Source of the DNA: Pedobacter nutrimenti
GTDB lineage: Bacteria; Bacteroidota; Bacteroidia; Sphingobacteriales; Sphingobacteriaceae
DNA: 64,000 bases
Assembly (NCBI RefSeq): GCF_003208655.1
Contig: NZ_QKLU01000006.1
Coordinates: 285,021-349,020, forward strand
Reading direction: 5' to 3'
The notes under the pieces are model-generated. The model searched no databases. It was not told the origin of the DNA and worked only from the letters and a program-made list of their open reading frames with translations. A program made the position numbers and the translations under genes. The first letter of the stretch is position 1; each line of letters opens with the position of its first letter. Positions 41,948-50,274 of the stretch are shown one piece after another.

Positions 41948-44581
41948 ATGGATAAACCTGAACCTAAATGGTTCTTCTATTTAATTCTATGTATATGCCT
42001 GGGCTTACAGTTGAAGGCCCAGGCGCAGGGCCCACTCGAGAAAAAGATTAGTATTAACTTAAACAACGAAAATCTGAAGACTGCTTTGGATAAGATCACG
42101 GCATTAAGCGGAGTGAAATTTACCTACAATGAGCAGGTCGCCAAAAGCAATGTAAAAACAACAATAAATGCGAACAATAAAAAATTAAAGGAAATTTTAA
42201 CCGAACTGTTTGCTGATAAACCTTATTCGTTTACGGTTTTGGATAAAGAGATTTTTATACGTTTTGATCCCTCAAAAGTAAAAAAGTCGGAGGCCGGTTC
42301 AGCGGCAGATCGAGATTCAGGCCATGGGAATTTTACCTTAAGTGGTTTTATTAAATCCCAGAAAACAGGTGAGACACTAATTGCTGCAACCATGAAAGTG
42401 GCGGGGTCATCCCAATCTACCTGGAGCAATGAATATGGTTTTTATTCACTTACACTGCCTTCAGGAAGTTATTACGTTGAGGTAAAAGCCGTAGGTTTTA
42501 AAAAATACCATGCACAAATCGATTTGGTTAACAATACAAACCTGAGCATCAACATGGAAGAAGATGTGCAAGAACTTGAAACTGTAAATATCACTTCTTC
42601 CTCTCAAAGGAGGGAAATAGAAAATACACAGATGGGAACAGACCGGTTGAGCATGAATGACACGAAAGATGTGCCTGTTGTTTTTGGAGAAAGAGATCTG
42701 ATCAAAACGATTCAATTGCTCCCAGGGGTAAAAACCGGAGGAGAAGGGGATGGCGGATTTTATGTTCGTGGCGGATCTATGGATCAAAATATGATTCTTT
42801 TGGATGAAGCTCCGGTTTACAATACCAGCCATTTGTTTGGATTCTTTTCTACTTTTAATACGGATGCCGTGAAAAATGTGACCCTTTATAAAGGGGATAT
42901 TCCTGCCCAGTATGGTGGGGGCCTGTCATCGGTCCTGGATGTCAAATTGAATGATGGGAATAATCAGAAATTTGGTGTCAGTGGCGGCATCGGTTTAATT
43001 GCAGGAAGATTAAATGTGGAAGGTCCCATTCAAAAGGGTAAATCTTCTTTTCTGATTTCTGCCCGAAGGACCTATATTGATATGTTTCTCCGGCTTTCCG
43101 ACGATCCGGATGTTAAAAATTCATCGGTCTATTTTTTTGATGTTAACGCAAAGATGAATTACATACTTGGTGAAAAGGACAGGATTTTTATCTCCGGTTA
43201 TTTAGGTAAGGATTTACTGGATGTTCAGGGTTTAAATGGAATCAGATGGGGAAACCGAACGGGTACATTTAGGTGGAACCATATCTGGAATCGTAAGCTT
43301 TTTTCCAATACATCATTCATCTATAGCAATTATGATTACATCATTAAGTCAGGGGGCAGGGAAAGCTCCCTTTCGGTTTTTTCACAGATCAGGGATTTTA
43401 GTCTTAAAGAGGATTTACAATGGTACCTTAACGAACGCAACAGTCTGAGTTTTGGATTCAGTTCTACTTATCACCAGATTAAGCCTGGTGAGGTGCGTGC
43501 AGATGGGGACAATGGATATATCCCTCGTAAATTACAAAGTAGGTATGCATTGGAAAATGCAGTTTATGCTTCCAATATCTGGAAAGTAAGTGATGTGCTG
43601 ACGGTGAATTACGGACTGCGGGTATCGGCATTCAGTATATTTGGCAAAGGTGATTATTCAAGGGTAGATCAGGGTAAAGTTATCGAAACACTTTCTTATA
43701 AATCGGGGTCGCTGGTCAAAACCTATTTTAATTTTGAACCCAGGATTTCGGCTGCCACGCAGCTTGATGAAACCTCCTCTGTTAAACTTTCTTATACCAG
43801 GAATGCGCAGAACCTTCATTTAATTTCCAACTCGGCATCTACTATGCCTACCGACAGGTGGATCGCTAGTACAGTGTCTATCAAACCTGAAATCAGCAAT
43901 CAGTTTTCTTTGGGTTATTATAAAAGTTTAATGGAAAATGAACTGGATTTTACGGTGGAGGCTTATTATAAAAATCTTAAAAACCAGATTGATTACAAAA
44001 ATGGCGCGGATGTATTCACAACCCAACCTATTGAAAGTATGTTGCTTTTTGGAGTTGGACGTGCTTATGGTCTGGAGTTTTCATTGAAAAAGAAAATAGG
44101 ACGCCTCAGCGGATGGTTGTCCTATACTTTGTCCAAGTCTGAAAGAAAAATTGACGGAATTAATAACAACCTGTGGTATAATTCAAGACAGGATAAAACC
44201 CACGATCTTTCTTTGGTCACAACATATCAGTTAAGTCCAAAATGGAAATTATCTGCCAACTGGGTCTTTTCTACCGGTAATGCGGTGACCTTCCCGGTTG
44301 GGAAGTATAATATAATTGATCAGAATTATTTTTATTATGTGAATCGTAATGCAGACCGCATGCCGAATTATCATCGCCTGGATGTTGGAGCTTTGTGGCT
44401 CTTAAAACAAAGTAAAAAATTCTCTTCAGAGCTGAGTTTTAGTGTCTATAATGTTTATGGCAGACAGAACGCTTATCAGATTTTATTTAAAGAGCAGGAA
44501 AATGATCCTACAAAGACCGAGGTCATCAGAAGATCTGTTTTTGGATTTATACCTTCTGTTTCTTATAATTTTAAATTTTAG
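41948..44581 (+). CDS. TonB-dependent receptor with STN signalling domain
   Basis: An 877-residue outer-membrane receptor. Signal peptide (ends about LKAQAQ), STN domain (about 35-105: ISINLNNENLKTALDKITAL), carboxypeptidase-regulatory-like domain (about 130-210: FTLSGFIKSQKTGETLIAAT), plug (LLPGVKTGGEGDGGFYVRGG, NMILLDEAPVYN, LYKGDIPAQYGG) and a 22-strand-type barrel ending SVSYNFKF. The STN domain contacts FecR in the periplasm to report ligand binding. The plug style and the following DUF4249 lipoprotein match the Bacteroidota receptor/DUF4249 pairs; the ligand is unknown (siderophore, peptide or other). Confidence 0.94.
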   Translation: MDKPEPKWFFYLILCICLGLQLKAQAQGPLEKKISINLNNENLKTALDKITALSGVKFTYNEQVAKSNVKTTINANNKKLKEILTELFADKPYSFTVLDKEIFIRFDPSKVKKSEAGSAADRDSGHGNFTLSGFIKSQKTGETLIAATMKVAGSSQSTWSNEYGFYSLTLPSGSYYVEVKAVGFKKYHAQIDLVNNTNLSINMEEDVQELETVNITSSSQRREIENTQMGTDRLSMNDTKDVPVVFGERDLIKTIQLLPGVKTGGEGDGGFYVRGGSMDQNMILLDEAPVYNTSHLFGFFSTFNTDAVKNVTLYKGDIPAQYGGGLSSVLDVKLNDGNNQKFGVSGGIGLIAGRLNVEGPIQKGKSSFLISARRTYIDMFLRLSDDPDVKNSSVYFFDVNAKMNYILGEKDRIFISGYLGKDLLDVQGLNGIRWGNRTGTFRWNHIWNRKLFSNTSFIYSNYDYIIKSGGRESSLSVFSQIRDFSLKEDLQWYLNERNSLSFGFSSTYHQIKPGEVRADGDNGYIPRKLQSRYALENAVYASNIWKVSDVLTVNYGLRVSAFSIFGKGDYSRVDQGKVIETLSYKSGSLVKTYFNFEPRISAATQLDETSSVKLSYTRNAQNLHLISNSASTMPTDRWIASTVSIKPEISNQFSLGYYKSLMENELDFTVEAYYKNLKNQIDYKNGADVFTTQPIESMLLFGVGRAYGLEFSLKKKIGRLSGWLSYTLSKSERKIDGINNNLWYNSRQDKTHDLSLVTTYQLSPKWKLSANWVFSTGNAVTFPVGKYNIIDQNYFYYVNRNADRMPNYHRLDVGALWLLKQSKKFSSELSFSVYNVYGRQNAYQILFKEQENDPTKTEVIRRSVFGFIPSVSYNFKF

Positions 44582-44621
44582 TTGAAAAGAATGCAATAGT
44601 GGCTTTTAAGACATTTGTTAA

Positions 44622-45422
44622 ATGAAAAAAGTATCCCGGTTTAGTGTTTTGTTTATGTTTTCAATATTAATATGGTCCTGCGAAAAAAAAGTGGACTTTG
44701 ATTTTAAGGAGAATGAGCTCAGGTATGTCATAGAAGGCAGGATTAGTAACGAACCGGGCATGTGTAAGGTAATGGTCAGTAAAACCAAAGAGATTGGTGA
44801 TGGCAATGAATTCAAAGGACTTAGCGGGGCGGTCGTGAAAGTGGAAAATGATGGGCAAATTACGACGCTTGCTGAAACAGCAAAAGGAGTATATTCGGTA
44901 AGTACAATAAACGGGCAGCCTGGACAAACCTACAAGTTGACCGTTGTGGTGGAGGGTCAAACTTTTACGGCCTCGAGCACAATGCCTGAACCTGTTCCTT
45001 TTTTGGATCTTTATATTAAAGAAGGAGATTTTAACAGGAAAAGTACATTTGTTACGGCCAAATTTAAAGATCCTCTTGCGGTAAGAAATTACTATTGGTT
45101 TAGAAAGTACATTAATGACCAGAACCAAAAGGATTATGATGTACTGGATGACGAACTGATTGCCGGGCAGGAAGTCAATCAAAGGCTCAACTTTAGCAAT
45201 GAAACAAACAACGACGCTAATGATATTAAAAAGGGAGATCAGCTCAGGGTGGATTTGTATTGCATTGACGTTTCGGTATACAATTACTTGTTTAGTTTGT
45301 ATGGTGCAAATGGTAATGGTGGTTCTACCGCACCGACCAATCCACTGAGCAACATAAGCGGAGGAGCGCTTGGTTTCTTTAGTGCGTATGCCATACAGTC
45401 CAGAAAGGTTACTGTGCCTTAG
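44622..45422 (+). CDS. DUF4249 lipoprotein
   Basis: A 266-residue lipoprotein. The signal peptide ends in SILIWSC with Cys20 as lipidation site (the Trp-Ser-Cys lipobox). The body matches DUF4249: YVIEGRISNEPGMCKVMVSKTKEI, LSGAVVKVENDGQITTLAETAKGVY and GQTYKLTVVVEGQTFTASSTMP. DUF4249 proteins are regularly encoded after TonB receptors of this type and are presumed to sit on the outer membrane beside the receptor. It ends just before a terminator, so it closes the sigma-controlled operon. Confidence 0.9.
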   Translation: MKKVSRFSVLFMFSILIWSCEKKVDFDFKENELRYVIEGRISNEPGMCKVMVSKTKEIGDGNEFKGLSGAVVKVENDGQITTLAETAKGVYSVSTINGQPGQTYKLTVVVEGQTFTASSTMPEPVPFLDLYIKEGDFNRKSTFVTAKFKDPLAVRNYYWFRKYINDQNQKDYDVLDDELIAGQEVNQRLNFSNETNNDANDIKKGDQLRVDLYCIDVSVYNYLFSLYGANGNGGSTAPTNPLSNISGGALGFFSAYAIQSRKVTVP

Positions 45423-45458
45423 GGTGCTGTTAAAGATATTTTTAGTTTCCTTTATACC

Positions 45459-45492
45459 GCATGGCATTGTTTAGGCATTGCCATGCTTTTTA
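45459..45492 (+). terminator. Rho-independent terminator
   Basis: GCATGGCA (45459-45466) pairs with TGCCATGC (45479-45486) around a 12-base loop and is followed by six T. It ends the FecI-FecR-receptor-DUF4249 operon. Confidence 0.82.
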
Positions 45493-45669
45493 ACCTTAGT
45501 CAAGTAATCCGGATATCGAAAAAACAGGAATATTAATTTATGACCCAGGCTGAATTTTTAAAGCTACTAAAAATTAAAGTTTTTTATTATGTTCGCATAG
45601 CAGCTTAATTGCCTGGAGTATCATCGGGATTCCAAAACAATTGTAACTTTATATGAATTAACAGTGCTG

Positions 45670-48354
45670 ATGCCGATGAACAGGTTTTTAAAGTTTTCAG
45701 GAATCCCAAGTCATTGCAAAGGACTGTTTTTTCTTATTGCAGCCCTAAATCTTTTGGTGATTTCAACTGCTTTGGGCCAGTCTGGTTACAGAATATCAGG
45801 CACGGTTAAAGATTCATTAAACAAAGCAATTCCAGGCGCCGCTATAGAGGTCATTACAGGGAAGGACACGGTGAAAGGCAATACGGATTACCGGGGAAGA
45901 TTTGCTGTTATAGGAATTGTGACCTCGGAAATTCTGTTGACCATAAAAGCTATGGGCTATTTGTCAATCAGCAGGAGATATAAATTTACACCGGAACACC
46001 GCAGTTTGATTATCCAGCCAGTGATGGACCGGGATGTCAATACACTTAAAGAAGTTGTGATTAAGGCAAAGGTTATACCGATCCGCTTAATGAAAGATAC
46101 GGTAGAGTACAATGCTGCAGCTTATATGGTCAGGGAAACAGATCGGGTAGAAGAGTTGCTCAGGCAGTTGCCCGGAATAGAAATTGATAATGAGGGAAAG
46201 GTTTCTGCTATGGGCAGGCCAATGACCAAGCTCAGAATTAATGGGGAGGATTTTTTCACGAATAACGTTAAAGACTTTATTTCTCAGCTTCCGGCAGATA
46301 TGGTTGCCAAAATACAGGTGATTAACGATTATGGCGATGAGGCAAATTTCACAGGTATAAAAACCGGGGCATCTGAAAAAATGCTTAACCTGGTTACAAA
46401 GCCCGGCAGGAACAAGGGGAATTTTGGAAACACCTCTGTTAGCGGGGGAACCAATGAACGTTACGGATTACAGACAAATGCAAATTTGTGGCGCGAAAAA
46501 AAGCAAATTGGTGTAAAAGGGAGCGTCATCAGTACCAATAATGCGGCCGGTATTAACCGGGGGATAAGTACAGGAATAAATTATCGGGATAAACTCAGTA
46601 AAGAGTTAACCACAAGTATTGCCTATTCATTTGATAATGTCAAAAATAAGAACCATCAGATTGACTTTATTGAAACTTTAAATACGATTGGTACGATATA
46701 TACTTCAGACGAAAGTCAGCGGAATTCAAAAAACAATAAACATAATGTAAACTGGAGCCTTCAGTCTGTTGGTGACAAAAGTTATGTTCAGGCTGGGGTA
46801 GTCGGGACATTTTTAGATAACAACGATCTGTTTATGGGGAAGTCCAATCAAAGGGGGGTTATTAAGCAGGACCAGTTTAACAATTCAACCACCAAGGATT
46901 TTAGTCCTGACCTGAATGCAAATGTCGCCTGGGCTTACAGACTAAAAAAACCGGGAAGAAATATTTCAGTTGGGGTGTCGGCAAAAAATGGGACAAGTGA
47001 TACACAGGAAGACCTGAACAGTCAGATTAGTTATTATGGTCCTGGCCAGGCATCGGTTGTTAAAGATTCTGTGCTGAACCGTATTGTAAATACCCGGACC
47101 TTATCCAGGAGTGTCGGTGCCAGTTTTAGGTTTAGCGAGCCGATTGGCCACCGGACAGATTCTCTGATCAGCAGAAACCTGGATGTATATTATAATTTTC
47201 AGTTGGAGGTGAACAACAATGACCTGTTGACCAGGGTAAATAACAATAGTTCGGTTGGACGGGTGATTGATTCTTTAAGTACCGTGTATTCTTCCAGATT
47301 TATTTCGCATCTGATTGGCTTAAGTTATCGTTTTGGCGCTGAGAATTTAAGTTATAGTCTGGGAATGACTGCCCAGCCCAATCTTCTGGTGGTGGAAAAC
47401 GAACATCCTGTTAGCCGGATCACCAGGGCTGGGTTTAATATGGCCCCGGTAGCAAATATGAGTCTGATCCTTTCTCAGAATACCAGCGTGACTTTTACCT
47501 ATAATGGAAATAGTATCGCGCCGAACCTGAGTCAGCTGCAACCGGTGCCCAATACCAGAAATTTGCAAAATATTGTTATCGGGAATCCAAATCTTAAGTC
47601 TACGTTTAATCATAATGCCAGTTTTACTTATCAGAATAGCAATTTGGTCAATGGCAGGGCCTTAATGCTCGGAATTAATTCTACTTTGGTTAAAGACCAG
47701 ATTGTGAGTAACATTATTTTAAAACGGGATACCCTGAATAGTTTAAAGCAGCAAACACGATTTGAAAATGCAGATGGCACTTATAGCCTGGATGCTTTGT
47801 ATTCCTGGTCTAAACCTTTTGTAGAGAATAAATTTAATGTTGAATTCCGTGGAAGCATAGGGGTTGCAAATACAGTCTCTTATACGGACAGTATACTCAA
47901 TACCAACAGAGGTTTTAATTTCGCGCAGGCTGTTTCTTTAAGGATGAACCAAAAAGGCCTGAGCCTGAGCGCTGCTGCAAATTATACCTACAGCAGTAAC
48001 CGGTATTCGCTGGCTTTGGGTAACCTGAAAGACATACAGATTTATGAGTTAAATGTAAATGCAAAAGCTTTTATTACGCCCACAATTTCGATAGGTTTTG
48101 ACGCTTCCAAACGAATAAATAAAGGATATTCTCTTGATGCGAAAAACCCATTTTTAATGAATGCGAGCATTCAGAAGACTTTTTTCAAAAAACAACAGGC
48201 AACCTTGAAGCTGCAGGCTTATGATTTGTTGAATCAGGGGAATTATTTGATGCGCAGTGTGTCCGACAACTCGATTATTGATAGTAAAAACAGTCAGATC
48301 ACCAGATATTTTCAATTGAGTTTTAACATTAACCTTCAGCAATTCGGAGGTTAA
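45670..48354 (+). CDS. TonB-receptor-like outer-membrane beta-barrel protein
   Basis: An 894-residue outer-membrane protein of the OMP_b-brl family. Signal peptide to about TALGQ, a carboxypeptidase-regulatory-like domain (YRISGTVKDSLNKAIPGAAIEV), plug-like segment (VEYNAAAYMVRETDRVEELLRQLPGIEID, GRPMTKLRINGEDFFTN) and a long barrel. No STN domain is seen, so it is not obviously part of the sigma cascade, and a terminator separates it from the DUF4249 gene. Possible starts are GTG 45664, ATG 45670 and ATG 45676; the last gives the shortest signal peptide (MNRFLKFSG). Substrate unknown. Confidence 0.9.
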   Translation: MPMNRFLKFSGIPSHCKGLFFLIAALNLLVISTALGQSGYRISGTVKDSLNKAIPGAAIEVITGKDTVKGNTDYRGRFAVIGIVTSEILLTIKAMGYLSISRRYKFTPEHRSLIIQPVMDRDVNTLKEVVIKAKVIPIRLMKDTVEYNAAAYMVRETDRVEELLRQLPGIEIDNEGKVSAMGRPMTKLRINGEDFFTNNVKDFISQLPADMVAKIQVINDYGDEANFTGIKTGASEKMLNLVTKPGRNKGNFGNTSVSGGTNERYGLQTNANLWREKKQIGVKGSVISTNNAAGINRGISTGINYRDKLSKELTTSIAYSFDNVKNKNHQIDFIETLNTIGTIYTSDESQRNSKNNKHNVNWSLQSVGDKSYVQAGVVGTFLDNNDLFMGKSNQRGVIKQDQFNNSTTKDFSPDLNANVAWAYRLKKPGRNISVGVSAKNGTSDTQEDLNSQISYYGPGQASVVKDSVLNRIVNTRTLSRSVGASFRFSEPIGHRTDSLISRNLDVYYNFQLEVNNNDLLTRVNNNSSVGRVIDSLSTVYSSRFISHLIGLSYRFGAENLSYSLGMTAQPNLLVVENEHPVSRITRAGFNMAPVANMSLILSQNTSVTFTYNGNSIAPNLSQLQPVPNTRNLQNIVIGNPNLKSTFNHNASFTYQNSNLVNGRALMLGINSTLVKDQIVSNIILKRDTLNSLKQQTRFENADGTYSLDALYSWSKPFVENKFNVEFRGSIGVANTVSYTDSILNTNRGFNFAQAVSLRMNQKGLSLSAAANYTYSSNRYSLALGNLKDIQIYELNVNAKAFITPTISIGFDASKRINKGYSLDAKNPFLMNASIQKTFFKKQQATLKLQAYDLLNQGNYLMRSVSDNSIIDSKNSQITRYFQLSFNINLQQFGG

Positions 48355-48361
48355 TGTTAAA

Positions 48362-48402
48362 AGGCCTGCTTAATTTTATCAATGATAAAATTGAGCAGGC
48401 CT
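48362..48402. terminator. Long bidirectional terminator
   Basis: AGGCCTGCTTAATTTTATC (48362-48380) pairs with GATAAAATTGAGCAGGCCT (48384-48402) with one G-U pair and a 3-base loop. It lies between the convergent receptor and EttA genes. Confidence 0.8.
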
Positions 48403-48409
48403 AAGGGTT

Positions 48410-50089
48410 TTAAACCAGTTTTTTGTATTTGATGCGGTGAGGGGTAACATCACCTAATCTTTTCTTCCTGTTCTCTTCGTACTCGCTATAATTTCCTTCA
48501 AAGAAGTAAACCTGTGACTCTCCTTCAAAAGCCAAAATATGGGTACAAATTCTGTCCAGGAACCAGCGGTCGTGGCTAATGACAACCGCGCAGCCTCCAA
48601 AGTTCTCCAGGGCTTCTTCCAGTGCCCGAAGTGTATTGACATCTATATCATTGGTTGGCTCATCGAGTAAAAGTACATTTGCTCCCTTTTTTAAGGTAAT
48701 GGCCAGGTGCACGCGGTTTCTTTCTCCACCGGAAAGGATTCCTACTTTTTTCTGCTGGTCGCCCCCATTAAAATTAAACTTGGAAACGTAGGCCCTGCCA
48801 TTAACCGCTTTGTTGCCAAGCTGAATGTTGTCCAGGCCGTCGGTGATGTTTTCATAAACTGTTTTATTCGGGTCCAGGTCATTGTGCATCTGATCAACAT
48901 AACCCAGGGCAACGGTTTCACCAACGCGGAAAGTACCTGTATCTGGTGTTTCCTGTTCAGTGATTAACCTGAATAATGTTGTTTTTCCGGCCCCGTTTGG
49001 TCCGATGATCCCAACAATACCCGCTGGTGGCAGGGAAAAGCTCAGGTTTTCGAACAGGATTTTATCCCCATAAGCTTTAGTGACGTTATTGGCTTCGATA
49101 ACTACATTCCCGAGTCTTGGTCCGGCCGGGATAAAGAGTTCCAGTTTGTCTTCACGTTCTTTTGAGTCTTCCGACGCCAGCTTGTCATAATTTGAAAGAC
49201 GGGCTTTCGATTTTGCATGTCTTGCCTTTGGGGCCATACGTACCCATTCCAACTCCCGTTCCAATGTTTTTTGACGTTTGCTCTCTGTTTTCTCTTCCTG
49301 TGCCAGACGTTTTGCTTTTTGGTCCAGCCATGAAGAATAATTTCCTTTCCATGGAATGCCTTCTCCTCTGTCGAGCTCAAGGATCCAGCCGGCAACGTTA
49401 TCCAGAAAATACCTGTCGTGGGTTACTGCAATAACGGTTCCTTTATAATTTTGAAGGAATTGTTCCAGCCAGTCAATACTTTCTGCATCCAGGTGGTTGG
49501 TTGGCTCATCGAGCAGCAACACATCTGGTTCCTGGAGTAGCAAACGGCACATGGCCACCCTGCGTCGCTCTCCTCCAGACAATACAGCTATTTTGGTTTC
49601 AGGATCAGGACAGCGTAAAGCATCCATGGCCCTTTCCAGTTTGTTGTCCAGCTCCCAGGCATTTACAGCATCAATTTTATCCTGAAGTTCTCCCTGTTTG
49701 GTCATGAGTTTATCCATCTCGTCCGGATTCTCATAGACCTCAGGTAAACCGAAGCGTTCATTAATGTCTTCATATTCTTTCAAAATGGCGGTGATCTCCG
49801 CAACACCTTCTTCTACAACTTCCCGGACTGTTTTATTTTCGTCCAGTTCGGGCTCTTGTGCAAGATAACCGACAGAGTATCCTGGTGAAAAAACAACTTC
49901 TCCCTGAAAGGATTTGTCCAGGCCGGCAATGATTTTTAAAAGGGAAGATTTTCCTGAACCATTTAAACCAATAACCCCTATTTTTGCTCCATAGAAAAAG
50001 GAGAGATATATATTTTTTAAAACTTGCTTTTGGGGAGGATAAATCTTATTTACCCCCGCCATGGAAAAGATTATTTTTTCGTCTGACAT
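48410..50089 (-). CDS. ettA: EttA, energy-dependent translational throttle ABC-F protein
   Basis: A 559-residue ABC-F protein with two ATPase domains: Walker A GLNGSGKSS and GPNGAGKTT, signatures LSGGERRRVAMCRLL and LSGGERNRVHLAITL, Walker B LLLDEPTNHLD and LLLDEPTNDID. The linker (about 245-320) is rich in Lys, Arg and Gln, with the EttA-type arm in domain 1. The start FSMAGVNKIYPPQKQVLKNIYLSFFYGAKIGVIG is characteristic of EttA. It binds the ribosomal E site and gates the first peptide bond according to ATP/ADP level. Single gene; length is normal for the family. Confidence 0.96.
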   Translation of the reverse strand: MSDEKIIFSMAGVNKIYPPQKQVLKNIYLSFFYGAKIGVIGLNGSGKSSLLKIIAGLDKSFQGEVVFSPGYSVGYLAQEPELDENKTVREVVEEGVAEITAILKEYEDINERFGLPEVYENPDEMDKLMTKQGELQDKIDAVNAWELDNKLERAMDALRCPDPETKIAVLSGGERRRVAMCRLLLQEPDVLLLDEPTNHLDAESIDWLEQFLQNYKGTVIAVTHDRYFLDNVAGWILELDRGEGIPWKGNYSSWLDQKAKRLAQEEKTESKRQKTLERELEWVRMAPKARHAKSKARLSNYDKLASEDSKEREDKLELFIPAGPRLGNVVIEANNVTKAYGDKILFENLSFSLPPAGIVGIIGPNGAGKTTLFRLITEQETPDTGTFRVGETVALGYVDQMHNDLDPNKTVYENITDGLDNIQLGNKAVNGRAYVSKFNFNGGDQQKKVGILSGGERNRVHLAITLKKGANVLLLDEPTNDIDVNTLRALEEALENFGGCAVVISHDRWFLDRICTHILAFEGESQVYFFEGNYSEYEENRKKRLGDVTPHRIKYKKLV

Positions 50090-50274
50090 AATTGCTTCTA
50101 ATTATTACAAATATCGCCAATAAAGTCAGAACTTAGTAAGTTTTATGAAATAACGGCAGTTGTAACATCTTTTTCCACTGATATGGCGTAATTGTTGATA
50201 AAATAATAAAACCGGTAAGCTTTATTTATAAAACAATTTTATAGTTTAGAGCATTCCGGTTTAGAAAGGTATAT

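Noticed and set aside
44667..45467. 266-codon antisense frame opposite the DUF4249 gene
   Set aside because: Covers nearly the same span as the lipoprotein gene; the sense frame has a lipobox and family motifs, the antisense one has none.
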